A DNA stretch of 64,000 nucleotides from Tanypteryx hageni (GCA_028673005.1 CM054113.1:210233504-210297503); one strand, 5' to 3'; shown: positions 1 to 12,047, counted from the first letter of the stretch. A program made the numbers and translations. The notes: generated by a model from the sequence alone, not told the origin.

Positions 1-4
1 GCAA

Positions 5-1114
5 TCAAACAATGAACCTGTCCGTAGAGTCTCTTCTGGTGTGTTCCTTGAAATGTTGTTCACATAACTCTTCCTCCCTCGTAGGTAATGGTTGAACCAG
101 TTCCTCGATTTCCCAAAAACGTTGAAGTTGCTTATCCAATACGTTGTCTCTCCTAGTAAGGAATGATCGCTGTGAAGCATGTCCTGAGGTCTGGCAGGGA
201 AGCCTTCCAGCTAGGATGTATCCAAACTTGGTATCTTGCAGAATTGGGTAGTTGCCAGTTCTGGTTCTTTGATCAGGGCATAAGGGCTGAAGGTAGAACT
301 CCGCACCTATTAGAAGATCTATCTTGCTTGGCTCGTTGAACTTGTCGTCGGCTAACACAATATCTGAAGGTATACCCCAATCCTTGTAATCTATGAAAGT
401 TGAGGGAACGTTGTCTGTTATCTTCTGAAGAATGGAACAATTGAGGTTGACCTTGAAGTCATTTGTTCTTGAATGGACACCTACATTAACACTGTGCGTG
501 GTGCCTGCAGTCACATCTCCGATGCCTTGTATCGGAATTACGTCTCGAATTTTCTTTAAATTGAGTAGTCTAACCATCTCCTCAGTAATGAAGTTGCTTT
601 GTGAGCAACTATCGAGAAGAGCGCGGCATTCATGAAGTCTACCTAATGAGTCCTCCACATTTACAATAACTGTCGACAATAACACCTGCTTAATCAGTCG
701 TGGTTTTAAGGCACAGTAACTTCCCAATGTCCTTGAATCGTTCTCTAATTGGTTGGGGCTGACGTTCCTGAAGTGGTCACTAGTTGAGGCACATTGTAAG
801 TGTGGTCGTTCATTCCTGTCAGGCAATTTTGCTGTCACCGGTCTCTCAAAATGAAGCAGCGTATTGTGTTTCCTATCACACTTCCGACAATTGCCTGATT
901 GGCACTCCTTTAGGCTATGAAAAGCCCTTAGACAGTTAAAGCATAATTTGTTTCGCTTAACACACTCTATTCGTTGTTGTACACTAGCATTAGCAAAGGA
1001 TAAACATTTCTGCAACCCATGATTTTGTTCACAATACGGGCACAATGTACAATTGCTCGTCGTCATAAAGGAACTAGATGACCTGGTCTTGTTCGATTTG
1101 AATTTGGATTCCAC
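5..1114 (-). pseudogene. BEL/Pao zinc-knuckle and aspartic protease region (5' part of pol)
   Basis: Open frame of about 369 residues, in the same frame as the gag segment before it and separated from it only by a TAA at 1115-1117. Near the N-terminus is a Cys/His-rich segment (CPYCEQNHGLQKC, then C..CL..FHSLKEC..GNCRKCDRKHN) typical of BEL/Pao zinc knuckles. In the middle is the retropepsin-like domain: ALLDSCSQSNFI followed by a DLLIGAEFY segment. The usual protease active-site triplet D-S/T-G reads D-S-C here, a likely inactivating change. The C-terminal part (FWEIEELV.P) is the usual link toward reverse transcriptase. The frame runs off the left edge of the window. Confidence 0.8.
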
Positions 1115-2286
1115 TTATTTGTATATATTGCTGCCGCTAGCCTTAACTGGTTGACTGGGTTGCAATAATTCTAACGTTTGACATTTTTGTTCTAGGAATT
1201 TAATAAACTCCTCTAATTTGGGAAAGTCATGTAACACTGATGTAGTCTCCCACTCCTTTCTGATACAAGGGCCCAAATGGTCTAGAGTCAATTGCATAAG
1301 CATTATTTCATGCAATGGTGTTTCTAGGCTTAAAGCTTTAAGTGCATTTAAATTGCTTGATAAATGATTAACTACTTGTCTTAACTCTGTAGCTGAATCA
1401 TCGCTAGCCTTCATGGGCGTCAACAAAGGCTTAACATGCTTGGATGCAATGAGTTTTGGATTGCTGTATCTCTGACATATGAGGTTCCATGCAACACTAA
1501 AATTTTCATTTGACACTGTCAAATTCTGTAACAATGCACGCGGTTCATCCTCTAAGGATGAAATCAAATAATAAAACCTTTGAATATCTGGAAGTGCTGG
1601 ATTGGCTACAATCAAACTTTCAAACGTGTCTCTGAACTGTATCCATTGTGTATAACACCCAGAAAATTGAGGTAATTGTACTGTGGGAAGTTTCACACTG
1701 TTATTATGAACCGGTGTGTTCGCACTTCCTACTCTACTATTTTCACTGGGAAGTGACCTATTGTCAGCTTCTTCTAGAAGAGTATTTATTTTTGCTTTCA
1801 AATCCCAAAATTATTCTCGAAAATGTCTCTGTCAGCAGCATGGTCTTCCTCGTCGTCATAAATTTCTAACTTATTCTGAACCTCATCATATCTCTCCCAG
1901 ATGTTTGTCAAAGGCTCAGCTCTAGCACGTATAAGATTTAAATTTAAACCTGGCTGAAAATGCTCTACGTAAGTTATAATTCGTGTTAAACTACTCTTAG
2001 CTAAACCTCGTTGTTTAATGAGTAACCTTCTCTCGCTTGATTCCATAACATATACAATGTAAGGCAGGGTAAATATGTATGGGAAAGGATAAGAGCCGTC
2101 AAAGTCTGTCTGACCTGGATGATGCCTAGACAATGTTGAATTTGGAACAAAGTAGGATGAATCTGCTGGGCGCCGTCTGGTCTGGACCACCCCGCGCAGT
2201 TGGTAGCCTGGTAACACTCGCGGAGCCGGCGTGCCTTCTGACCTTGAACGCACCTTTCGCCAGATAACTCGTCTTTCTTGAGCCAA
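1115..2286 (-). pseudogene. BEL/Pao gag remnant with one frameshift
   Basis: Two overlapping minus-strand frames make one gag. The first (2286-1798; the probable gag start is an internal Met near 2046) carries a helical, acidic N-terminal segment. The second (1801-1115) carries the DUF1759-type gag core, with FSGCYTQWIQFRDTF and RFYYLISSLEDEPRALLQ, a hallmark of BEL/Pao polyproteins. The switch lies near 1800, where one base appears to be missing between the two frames. Gag would form the retroelement particle. The residues before the Met near 2046 are probably non-coding leader. Confidence 0.8.
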
Positions 2287-2363
2287 TGCACACGAGTTTT
2301 ATATCAAAGATTTCTCAAAACTAGATGCTTGAAACCAATACTAAATATTAATTTAGCACGAAG

Positions 2364-2381
2364 ATCCGGCCCGAAGGACCA
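2364..2381 (-). other. Primer-binding site of the BEL/Pao element
   Basis: On the minus strand the sequence TGGTCCTTCGGGCCGGAT lies 3 bases inside the inner edge of the putative LTR. This resembles primer-binding sites that recur in insect BEL/Pao elements, where a host tRNA 3' end primes minus-strand DNA synthesis. Its position between LTR and gag fits. The tRNA identity was not determined. Confidence 0.6.
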
Positions 2382-2384
2382 AAA

Positions 2385-2690
2385 TGTGGCATGCACATCG
2401 ACTGATATCAAATCAGAAGGGCCGGTTACACAAAAGTAATAATCGAAATAATGATTAACACGTATGCAAAATAGTGGACTGTATAATTAACGTAGTCTAA
2501 AGGTTCTACACACACAAAACACAAGCACCGTAGTCCGCAACTCGTCGTCTGTATTCTCTGTTCTCTCTCTCGAGCGTCTCAGCAGACACACTGTCCTCTC
2601 TCTCGAGCGTCTCAGCACACACTGTCGTCTCTGCCGTGCGTAAAGCCTTCGAAGCTTCGCTTCACCCAAACAAAAGAGTTTTATAAACCG
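2385..2690 (-). repeat. Probable 5' LTR of the BEL/Pao element
   Basis: The inner end is well placed (minus-strand ...GCATGCCACA directly before the primer-binding site). The outer end is less certain; a TATAAAA box lies near 2680. Inside is a short tandem duplication (TCTCTCGAGCGTCTCAGCA twice, about 2564-2625). The partner LTR is outside the window, so the boundary could not be verified by comparison. Confidence 0.5.
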
Positions 2691-3520
2691 CATCAGTCGC
2701 CGAAATGATGAAAATGCTGGGTTGGAAAACGTTTTGGAACAGGAAGAAGGTTAATAGATTAGGGTGCATATTCCAGGTACTTGGCAAAAATAAGGCATGT
2801 ATAGATCTAAGGAATAGGATAGGCAAATCAGAGTTTATTGGGAAAAACGGACATGGGTTTAAAATTAAATTGAGGCCTAAAAACAAATGTTGCCAAATAT
2901 TCCTTTCTAAATAGAGAAATATGTGATTAGAACATGTTTCCTGAAGAGCTCTTTAAACTCTTACCGAAAAATGTTAAAAGATTTATTGTGATAATAGAGA
3001 ATATTATTAACTGCAACAGACGACAATGGAGTTGGAGGAAGTTAAGGAATGCTTGATGAGGTGAAGTACGGTAAGGACCTCGTGAGCTCCTAAAACGCTA
3101 CGGTAACCATCTTTAACTCTTAACTCCATAAAAAACTAATACTAGAATTGAATAAGTTCTAAATTATACATTATTGTTTGTGTAACTCTTGCATTTTTAT
3201 TAATTTACAAGTCAAAGATATTTGTGGGTTCAATATTGCAGTAGTCACTACCTGGCTTTAGCCTACTTGCGACATTGGACGTAAAATAAATATTCTAATT
3301 TAAAATTTAAGAAAAATGCATGTTTTGAACTGCCTTCAAAAATACACTGCCATTTCTACATGTAATCGGAATAAAAGATGAATAATGTTCAGAAACTGGC
3401 GGGGAAAGTTGCTTATATTGAAAGCCAATTAACCCACTGTAATGACGTAATTAGAGAATCGTGATATTTATTTAGTGTACTACTCAATTAAAAGCGCGGC
3501 GTCTTTATGTACATTTTCAG
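2691..3520. other. Non-coding stretch and intron 4 remnant of protease copy A
   Basis: No convincing gene. The last part (about 3290-3520) is closely similar to 41740-41953, the sequence in front of the other exon-5 copy, so it is probably duplicated intron 4 sequence of the protease family. The earlier part is AT-rich and unrecognised. Confidence 0.5.
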
Positions 3521-5638
3521 CGGTCCCGCGCGATGGGTCCTTTTGGGGACTGAGCTATTGATAAATACGACATCATCGGACGGGAAAAAGGGACAGATAC
3601 ATCCAGTGGTGAGCAGAACACGTCATCCGGAACACAAACCGCCGGCAAAATACAACGACGTTGCGCTATTAGAGATCGGAGCGGCGGTCACAGAAAATGC
3701 CTTACCAACAAATGGAAGATACTTGCACCCTGCTTGCTTGCCAATAAGAGATATTGAGTATCACACATACAGAGCAATTGCAACAGGGTGGGGCCGCGTT
3801 GGACATGGTATGTAACATTCATATTAATTTATTATTATTAAGAACAAGTCACACGGTGGTCAGATGGCCATTATAAATTACACATGCGCTATTATTTACA
3901 AAGTTATAGAATTTGAAATGCACTTGAATATCAAGCAATAAAACCTTTACAATGAGAAGGAAAAAAGTGGTATCACCAAAAATTAAAACATATTTATTTC
4001 ATAAGTGGACTATTTTTTCGTAGTTAATATAACCTGTCTTATTCAGGAATGAATTTAAAAATATAATGGATAGAACATAAGTTTAACGAGAATTTTTTAC
4101 TATATTTAATATTTCTGAAACAGGAGAAGATGGTAGCCCAGACCTGTTAAAGGTGGATTTGGATATTTTTGAATTAGACTCATGCAGCAAAGCCTTTGAG
4201 GTTGAAATAAAAACTACGAATTTGTTGAGAAAAGGTATTGATGAGACCATGCTGTGTGCTGGGGTTTTGGAGGGCGGAAAGGACACGTGCCAGGTAGGTA
4301 TCTTGAATAAAAAGGTTAAGGTGACACTGTATAATGATGTTTATGAACTTTAGAACTTCTTTATTTTGTATCGTATAAAGCTTCTGAATGTTCACATGAT
4401 ATCATTTTGAAAAAATAAATTGATGTGTTTATCGTTTAAACTCTAAGTCAATACAGGTTTTAATAGAGGCGATTTTCTTTTAAAATATGCACTCATCACG
4501 CATATATTGATATTCATAATTTGGGCTTAACCGAATATCCTCATTTGGTTATTAGTCATTTGATCTTTAATATCTTTCTTTTCCAAATATAGTGGCCAAA
4601 ATCATAATGCAGAAAGAACAAATTTTCATAAGTGCTGAGGTAATCACTGACTGAGAGAAATTCTGTTCAACTACACCTAGGGCAGCAAACCCTTTTTTCC
4701 CTAAAGAGGAATAACGACGTTACTTATATAAGGGTGTATTTGAAAAAATCAAATAGACGTATCCATCAATTAAAATTTTAAATGCAAAGAAGCTATAAAT
4801 TAAAATCATAACTTTTAGATTCATAACTTTTTTTATTAGTTACCCTCTCTATTATATACGTATAAACGTCTTCAATTCATCCTGAATAAAAATCCCGTAG
4901 AAACTAATATATAGAACAACCTGAGTGGGTGTGCTCAAGAGTGCAATTTTCTGATTGGTGGGTGAGCTCTAAATGGAATTAGGAAGGTACTATCGCTCCT
5001 GCCAGCGACGTGTTGCGGGCTTCTGAATTACACTATTTGTCATTTAGTTTAATCCCTACATGGGTTAGATGAAAGAAGAGATCCCCTAATTTCCTCAGTT
5101 ACGCCCAAATAAAGACCTATCTATCTACATGACCTCCTAAAATATTAGTTTCATTCATAATTATATCCTTATCGTGCAGTTTTATCTTAAGATACACACA
5201 ATCACAACATTTCGTCAAGTGTTTCTTATATTAATCATCAAATATTATAAAGTGCACACCTTTACGAAAAGTACGTATAATACCTACTTCCAACGATGGT
5301 GATTCGCACTGAACATTTAATTAATATTAGATGATATATTATCTATTCGATATAAAACTACCTGATAGATCGAAAAGATTAGAAATGTCTGAATTTTATA
5401 AAAATATTTACTAGATTAACAAAAATGAATTTAAAAACGCGAGAAAATGATTCATGTTTTATATTTTCAGGGTGATTCCGGCGGTCCTCTGCAGTATGCT
5501 GTTTCAGGCACTTGCATGTACGAAGTTTGGGGAGTAACTTCTTTTGGAAAGATTTGTGCCTTTAAGAATTCCCCGTCAGTTTACATGCGCGTTTCGGCAT
5601 ACACGTCCTGGATTGAGGACATTGTCTGGCCAAAGTGA
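3521..5638 (+). CDS. CLIP-type serine protease, copy A, exons 5-7 only (partial)
   Basis: Three exons encode the C-terminal two thirds of a trypsin-fold protease: 3521-3807, 4124-4293 and 5471-5638 (287, 170 and 168 bp, the same lengths as in the two complete copies), each with good GT and AG sites and compatible phases. Exon 5 carries the catalytic Asp in YNDVALLE and ends in GWGRVGHG; exon 6 contains TMLCAGVLEGGKDTC; exon 7 carries the catalytic Ser in GDSGGPLQY and ends in WIEDIVWPK. The Asp six residues before the catalytic Ser predicts trypsin-like specificity. Exons for signal peptide, clip domain and catalytic His are not seen; upstream lies BEL/Pao sequence, so they are beyond the left edge or lost. 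The 3' half is intact. Intron 6 holds a probable LINE 3' end. Confidence 0.85.
4960..5135 (+). mobile_element. LINE 3'-end fragment in intron 6 of copy A
   Basis: The segment ends CCCAAATAAAGACC followed by a short TATC-type repeat. That is the style of 3' tail of CR1/L2-like non-LTR elements, and it resembles the tail CCCCAAATAAAGACC with an AATC repeat at about 47493-47517. No coding sequence remains. Call rests on the tail only. Confidence 0.4.
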
Positions 5639-6499
5639 ATGCGTCATATTTCTTTTCCCTATCTACGAAAATATATATTGTTTACTGGCGATGAAACATT
5701 CAACCGAATCTGATAAATATAACATCCCGGGTTGAATGCTACGTGATTAATCGATAGGCTATATTAACTGGGTATATTGACGTGAAAGCTGTCTTACCTA
5801 ATTTTTCACCCGATGAATGATATTTTTCAGCTATTATTTGTGGTAATCAATTGGAAATAAATCTTGTGATGAATTTTTTTCTTGTTCCTCATACTCAGAG
5901 CCACTGAATACGCAAAGGTCAATGTCGTAATCCTCGGACAGATCGGTGATGTTAGATTTATTGTACATCATTTCAGAAGTTTCTTCATTTCTTAATTACT
6001 TCCTTTTCCCTTTAAAGCTGTATAATAGCTTAACCGCTTTCCTTTCAAATAATCTTTTTCCTTCAAATTGTTTTTGCAATCGGACCTTAAATATGCCCCA
6101 TGCAGTATACCTTACTCGTTTATGTCTGTTTTTTTGCCTTACTAGCATATTACCTTGAATAATATATCATTTTTGATCCGTCCATTTTACTTTCTTCATC
6201 TATCAGATGATCTCATTTCGAGTTTTTTCCTGTATTTTATATCATATTCCTCAGTTTCTGCTTTCACCCAAACAAGGTAAAAATACTTGCATAACGTTTT
6301 GCAAACGTCTTTAGTTCTTCATTCATTTTGTTTATTAAAGGAATTTATTTCATTATTGTCTGCATACCGTTCTTTTGATATAAGTAATCCACGGCGTCTC
6401 TATTGTTTAATTTGTGCTTGCAGCTGACAATCTTTTTAAATTCAATTCTTTTCTCTTATTTCTGATCACTCTATATTTATCCCATGCTGTCTCCCAAAT
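5639..6499. other. Intergenic, no feature recognised
   Basis: AT-rich spacer after the stop codon of protease copy A. I see no coding sequence or clear repeat. Confidence 0.4.
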
Positions 6500-7342
6500 A
6501 TCATTATTATTGATATTTATTGGTACAGGAGGTCTAGAACAGACATAGGACATGTCAGAGAGAATACATACATAAAATCACAGATACACACAATAAATTA
6601 AGAAACAAGTAACAGTACAATTAATTTCCATTGAGGTGTTCAGCCACTGAGTAATATAAATTATTCAATAAATACTTTTTAACTTTGGTTTTAAACTGAT
6701 TTATATTATTTATGGATTTCATGTCAGTATGTAATTTATATTGCTGCTTCGAGAACCAGTATGCCTGGGAGAGGAAGAATACTTAAGTTTTGAAATATGG
6801 TTTATTTGAGGATTGATTATTTACACCGGCAATTGCTCTAATAGCTCTTTTCTGTAGTCTGAAGATGCGGTCCATATGGCAGGATATGGCCCAGAAAATT
6901 ATGCCATATCTTATTTGGCAATAAAAATACACATAGTAAATTTGAAGAGTCACATTTGAGGAGACCAAGTGATATAAGTTTTTTAGCATATAAATATACG
7001 TGTGTAATTTATTGGCTAGATAATCTATATGTTTTGACCAGTCAAATGTTTCAGTTAGATTAATACCTAAGAATTTTATTTCACTGCAGTTCGTGACTGG
7101 AAGATTGTTAAGTTCAAGCGATGGATATACGACTTTTTTATGTATGAAATAATATGTAAGATGTTTTTGTTGGTTTAATAAAAGTTTATTGTGCATTGTC
7201 CAATTGGCCATTTGTGCTATGGCTTCGTTAATTTTATTTAAAAGGTCTTCATGCAAGGTGCAGTAATAACATGATTTGTATCATCGGCAAAATTCATCAA
7301 TTGTCCATTGCTAATATAAGTAGACAGGTCATTGGTGTAGAG
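6500..7342 (-). mobile_element. Non-LTR retrotransposon RT fragment (jockey/CR1-like)
   Basis: Minus-strand remnant of the C-terminal part of a LINE reverse transcriptase. The catalytic motif FADDT lies near 7280 in one frame, and the following thumb region (about 7256-6783) continues in another, with FLGINLTETFDWSKHIDYLA, then QIRYGIIFW and FRLQKRAIRAIAG. A frameshift near 7258 separates them. The 3' untranslated tail extends to about 6500. The fragment stops exactly where the hAT element at 7343-9651 begins, so the hAT may have inserted into it; no continuation was recognised on the far side. Confidence 0.75.
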
Positions 7343-9651
7343 CAGTGGTTCTCAACCGGTGCGCTGGGTCCCACTAGTGTGCCGCGAGACTTTGAAGAGA
7401 AATTGCTAATCTGCGCGTCTTCCACCGATTATATACACAGTTTTAACAAAGAACCTAACACACAGTATTAAGACTGGTGTAATCCAGTCCTAAAGTATGA
7501 CTGCTTTGGAAGGCGCGTAAACAGTGCCTGACAAACACGCTTATTAAGTGTTTTGTGTAATTCCGTTGCTGGGAAACTGTGATATTTGTGGTTTCGTGCA
7601 ATTATCATTGCTAAACATTATAAAACTTGCGCCTCTAAAAATGTAAAGATTTATTACAATAAAACATAACGGTGAAAAATTCGAAGAAAAAATATGAAGG
7701 AAAACCCCAGTACCAGCGGGACCAAGCCAAGTAAGATTTCTAAGGTTTCTCGCATGTATATGGACAGTTATTTGAGTCTGAGCTTTTCTTGGTGTGGAGA
7801 TAAAGATTGTCCTGCTCCAATGTGTGTTGTGTGCGATGAGAAACTATCAAACGAAACCATGGTTCTCAGCAAATAGAAGCGACATTTCACCACAAAACAT
7901 GCACACCTTGTAGGAAAAGTTTTGAACTATTTCAAAAGGTTGATGGAACTGCATTCTAATCAATCTAGTTACTTCGAAAAAAACGTTAAAGTGTCTGATA
8001 GAGTTTAATTTGCTTCCTATCAGGTAGCAGAAATCATAGCTCAAAAAATGAAGCCCCACACTATAGCTGAGTCACTTATTTTGCTTGCGTGCCGTGCGAT
8101 AGTTAGGACAATGCTCGGTGATGGCGCGAGACAAGAAATTGCCAAAATTCCTCTTTCTAATGATACAATTCGAAGGTTAGAAATGTCATCTAACATAGAG
8201 GAAATTGATTCTAATAGGCTTGAAATGTCAGACTTTACTTTGCAAGTTGACGAGTCAATCAATATAAGCGGCAAAGAACAATAATTAGCATTTGTTTTCT
8301 TCATTCATGAAAATGAAATAGTTAGTCCATTTTTGTGCAACAGAGAACTCCAAGAACACACAAGAGGTCAAGATATATTCGATACCTTGACTTCTTACTT
8401 AGAACGTTTGGAAATTTCATGGAAGTTATGTGCAAGAATTTGTACCGATGGTGCTCCAGCCATGATGGGATCTGCCAATGGCTTCGTTTCACTTGTGAAA
8501 CAACAGAATCAAACTGCAATAACTAGATGACCATTGTATTTGCACAGCCCTTGTTGGAAAGACATTAAGGAGTTGACTTAAAGTCCGTATTAGACCAAGT
8601 TGTCGGAATGGATAATTTTGTGAAATCAAGACCTCTAAAGACCCGCCTCTTCAATCAGCTTTGTAATGCTATGGATTCGCACAGAAATAAGATGGCTGTC
8701 AAAAGGAAGAGTGCTGGATCGTGTATATGAACTTAAAGAAGAGATGTTACTATTTTGTGAAACAGAGGGAAACTGATTTTTGTGAATATCTTAGCTGTGA
8801 AATTTGGTGCGCCAAATTAGCATATTTGGCAGATATATTTAGGTATTTGAATAGTGTAAACACTAGCATGCAAGAACGGAATGAAAACAGCCTGACTTCT
8901 AGGAATAAGCTACTGGCATTGCAGAGAAAAATAGTCATCTGTAAAAAGAGAGCTACAGAAGGTAATCTTGAAATGCTTCCTCTGATTCTAAAAACCTATA
9001 CGAAAGATATATTTGCTCTCGTGGTGGAGCATTTAGCAACTCTAGAGCCCAATATTGAGCGAGTTACTTTCCATCCTTGACTAAAGAGAAATACGACTGG
9101 GTAAGGAACTTGCTCACACCAGTGACAACTGACTGTGTTTTTACTCTCTCCGAAGAAGAAGCTTTAGTTTCTCTTTCAACCGATCGCACTCTGAAAATCA
9201 AGTACGCCGAATTGTCTCTGGATATCTGTTAGAGAAGAATATTCAGAAATCGCGAAAAAAATCTTTGGCAGTTTTCTACATCCTGTGTGAGTTGGGGTTC
9301 TCGACACTTGCGAACATTAAATGCAGAAAAAGGGAATGGTTTAACTGTGTTGAAGATGAAATGAGAGGCTGCTTATCACGGATAAGTCCTAATATCAGTG
9401 CAATCAACAGAAAACACCAACTCAATTGTCACATTAGGTAAGATTTTAAAATAGATTTTTAACAAAACTTCATCATTTGTTCTGTTTTACGATATAATAA
9501 CTTAATTTGGTCGATTATATATACGACAATATAAAAATATATGTATTTTTATGATAAATCCTATTTCTTTATTCAAATCTAATTCCAGCGTGCCGCGAAA
9601 AATGTGAATATCCAAAGTGTGCCGCGAGCACCAAAAGGTTGAGAACCACAG
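7343..9651 (+). mobile_element. hAT DNA transposon, decayed
   Basis: About 2.3 kb bounded by imperfect inverted repeats: left CAGTGGTTCTCAACCGGTG, and the right end inverted reads CTGTGGTTCTCAACC followed by a GGTGC-type segment. These match the common hAT/Charlie-type terminus. The flanking 8-mers (GTGTAGAG left, TTCTATAT right) match only partly, but both fit the hAT target pattern nTnnnnAn. A broken transposase lies between. Not capable of transposition. Confidence 0.8.
7694..9236 (+). pseudogene. hAT transposase pseudogene (ZBED5/GTF2IRD2-like)
   Basis: Several + strand fragments in shifting frames together resemble the hAT transposases domesticated in vertebrates as ZBED5 and GTF2IRD2. 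The N-terminal piece has a BED-like C..C finger (CPAPMCVVCDEKLSN). Then come a helical segment (8048-8283), [14 protein letters not shown] holding a catalytic-type Asp, and CTDGAPAMMGSANGF (near 8450), a characteristic hAT block. Later fragments (8721-9080) correspond to the insertion and C-terminal dimerisation region. At least four stops or frameshifts are present (7874, 8282, 8528, 9078). Confidence 0.7.
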
Positions 9652-9659
9652 TTCTATAT

Positions 9660-10904
9660 TATTCAATGCGTTCAACTTGGTAAAAAGAGACAAAGACAGC
9701 AAAGTTACAAAGTATGTACAAAATCTTTAGGTAAACATAACAGAGGAGAATGATACTGGAAAATGAATACATTTAAAAGAAACGAATCCATACAATCAAA
9801 TATCTCTAGCTGTCCTGTTTTGCGTTTCCCGTTGTCCGTCCACTACGTTTTCTGATGGGAGAATCGCTATCCCATGTTATTTCCTTATATTGCTAATTCT
9901 CGGTGTTGCCTTCGTGCAAAATCCAGATTTTCCTCATTTTTTCCTAATTACTCACTTAAACACCTAATAAAGGATGGAAAATTGACAAAATGAGTAATAA
10001 AATAAACTAAATACTTTTTTAAACCGAAAAATCGCCATTTTTGCAAGGTTAAACAATAGTTCCCACGTTTTCATCGAATCTTCCGCCGCATTCATATTTG
10101 AACGGCCAAATCTCGCAGTCTATTCTCTGAAATCACACGAACATTTTTCTGTAGCTTTCGAAAGTGTTCCATAAGCCACACGTACCATTAAAGGAACATG
10201 CAATGCAATTCATTGATGTCAAAAATTAAATAATACCGAACGATGCTCACATTCTGCATCAGTGCACGAAATTTTCACTCTCTTGCTAACTTACATACTA
10301 ATAGGAATAGTTTGGTAATATATTCGTATGAAATGGTGATAAGAGATTAAAGTTGTTGGTTTTCGTGATGTGGGAATTTACATTTGAGCGCGAGAAACTT
10401 TTGCCGCCTCGTCGGAACTTTTTCGCATGCCACGAAACGTTGGCCAAAGACACTTCTTTTCTTTTCCAATCTTCTGTTTGGAGACTTGTCTACACCAATG
10501 AATCATGGGCGAATGTTGGGATTTCAGTAAGCAAAGCTTGGAAAGAAACGAGAATCTTGACAGGCGTTTTTGAAAGCAGCCGACGGGCCGCGGATCTCGT
10601 TCCGCATTAGTTCATGCTGGAAACGAGAATGGTTTTGTAGCGGGATCTTTTCTTCATCGTCTTCTTCGTCTCAAATATTTCATCGGAATCTCCGGTCGAG
10701 AACCCTCCGTGGGATCAACCAAGTCCTCATTTACCAAGCAGTGGTTTGGCTGTTCGTACTAATGCGATTTAAATAAATCGTACTTTGTTTACACTCGTCG
10801 CGCTAACGCAAATTGCGCGCCTCTTGGAGGCTCCCTGTACATTTTAGAGAAATGTTTATTTGACGTTTTCTCATAAAATTTCGCCCTACTAAAGAACGTT
10901 ATCT
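9660..10904. other. Intergenic, no gene recognised
   Basis: No convincing coding sequence. Short frames at 10353-10776 show no recognisable domain and no splice-supported extension. Confidence 0.4.
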
Positions 10905-10980
10905 ATCTATCTCTCCCTCTCCCTCCCTCTCTCTCTCCCCAGTCTCTCCTTTCTTTCTTCCTCTCTCTCCTTCTCTCTCA
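10905..10980. repeat. Pyrimidine-rich (CT)n microsatellite
   Basis: Interrupted CT/CCT simple repeat starting with CTAT units. It explains the low-complexity Arg/Glu-rich frame on the opposite strand. Confidence 0.85.
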
Positions 10981-11012
10981 CATATAAAAACATTCCAAGC
11001 ACGCTGTCATTA

Positions 11013-11760
11013 TGCTTCGTTTCCATTAATACAAATTTCAGATGCCAACATGTTAGCGAGATTTTAATACAAGTGGAAACAATCGGTGAAATCTCAACTT
11101 CTTTTGGACAACATACTGGATGTTGACTGTGGAAACTCGTTGAATTTGTTGTGTTGGATTTTATTTGTAAAGTGGAAACGCCCGACATGTTGGCAGAGTT
11201 TGCGTATGCGCGAGGTCAAGGTCAGTCTATTTACTGTCAACGAACACTTGTTGTTTATTGCTCGCTGTTGTCCGTCTTCAGTTGTTCGGCAAACTAAGTG
11301 AACACGCATATCAGTAGTTATGGAGTGGACAAAATCAAATACAATTAAACTAATTGAACTCTATGAAAAATATTCAGTTTTATGGAATGTTACATCTAGC
11401 GAACGTATACAAGCAAATGATCGAATTGATGCGCTAAGCGAAATTGGGTCATAGTTTAACTGCGATATGATTACGTAGAAAAAATTGCTTCCTTAAGATC
11501 ACAGTACTTTCAAGGGCTAACAAATATGAAGAAAAACATGGTCAGTGGATCTTTAGTAGACGATATTTACAAGCCTTCCTGGTATGGTTTCCAAAAACAT
11601 ACTTGCTTTTTTGTCTCTTCGTTCATTGTCAAGATTTCGATCACTAATAAACCAAAATGATAGTTTCAGTGGAAATGCACTTCAATTTAAGCCAGCATGT
11701 CGGCTCCAAATCATTAGAGCCAACATGTTGGTGACTTTTTTTATTAATGGAAACGTAGCT
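11013..11760 (+). mobile_element. Non-autonomous PIF/Harbinger-like element with MADF remnant
   Basis: A 748 bp unit with terminal inverted repeats: left GCTTCGTTTCCATTAATA, right end inverted GCTACGTTTCCATTAATA, followed on both sides by a CCAACATGTT-type block. The trinucleotide TTA flanks both ends (11010-11012 and 11761-11763), the target-site preference of PIF/Harbinger transposons. Inside is a decayed MADF-domain frame, consistent with the Myb/SANT/MADF accessory protein these elements encode beside their transposase. No DDE nuclease is visible, so it would need help in trans. Confidence 0.7.
11320..11610 (+). pseudogene. MADF-domain protein remnant
   Basis: From the ATG at 11320 the frame begins MEWTKSNTIKLIELYEKYSV and continues LWNVTSSERI, the opening of a MADF DNA-binding domain (a Myb-like trihelix). 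It stops at 11453. The rest of the domain, including SLRSQYFQGL and a DDIYKPSWYGF segment, resumes in a different frame from about 11481. The typical order LIELY..PVLW, then LRSQF, then W is kept, so the match is good despite the break. It lies wholly inside the TTA-flanked element and was probably its accessory protein. Confidence 0.65.
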
Positions 11761-11763
11761 TTA

Positions 11764-12047
11764 CGCATATAGTATAAGGGTTGAGACGACAATACAATCT
11801 CAACGTTTAACAATGACAAGGTCGGCTAGGCAACGTATCGTTAAAAAACTTAAATTTTTCCATTCCTCTCATTGCCGTTACGTTTCCTATTTATTATATA
11901 ACGGCACGTTAATGAGTTTTTCCCGTACTTGCAACTATTTTTCGTCACACCGCCCTCTAAAGACCTTTAATCCTATATGCAAATATTTTGCTGAATCCAT
12001 TTTTAAGGCCTCTCAGTTCTGTTTCGTTTCCTATTTAATATGTAGAT
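11764..12047. other. Intergenic segment partly repeated in gene 2 intron 4
   Basis: No gene. Part of it (about 11770-11860) resembles 47800-47885, suggesting a shared repeat or a duplicated fragment. Confidence 0.35.

Larger units (their letters stand above)
1..2690 (-). mobile_element. BEL/Pao LTR retrotransposon, 5' portion (cut by window edge)
   Basis: Reading on the minus strand, the order is LTR (right end), primer-binding site, gag, then zinc knuckles and the start of the aspartic protease region of pol. This is the 5' part of a BEL/Pao element; reverse transcriptase, RNase H and integrase would lie beyond position 1. Gag and the next frame are interrupted by one frameshift and one in-frame stop, so this copy is not functional as it stands. 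It sits upstream of the partial protease copy at 3521-5638 and may have inserted into one of that gene's upstream introns. The family call rests on the gag and zinc-knuckle/protease domains; the outer LTR boundary is not fixed. Confidence 0.85.

Noticed and set aside
10907..11188. 93-residue minus-strand frame ending in an Arg/Glu run
   Set aside because: The end is the CT microsatellite, and the rest overlaps the end of the Harbinger-like element.
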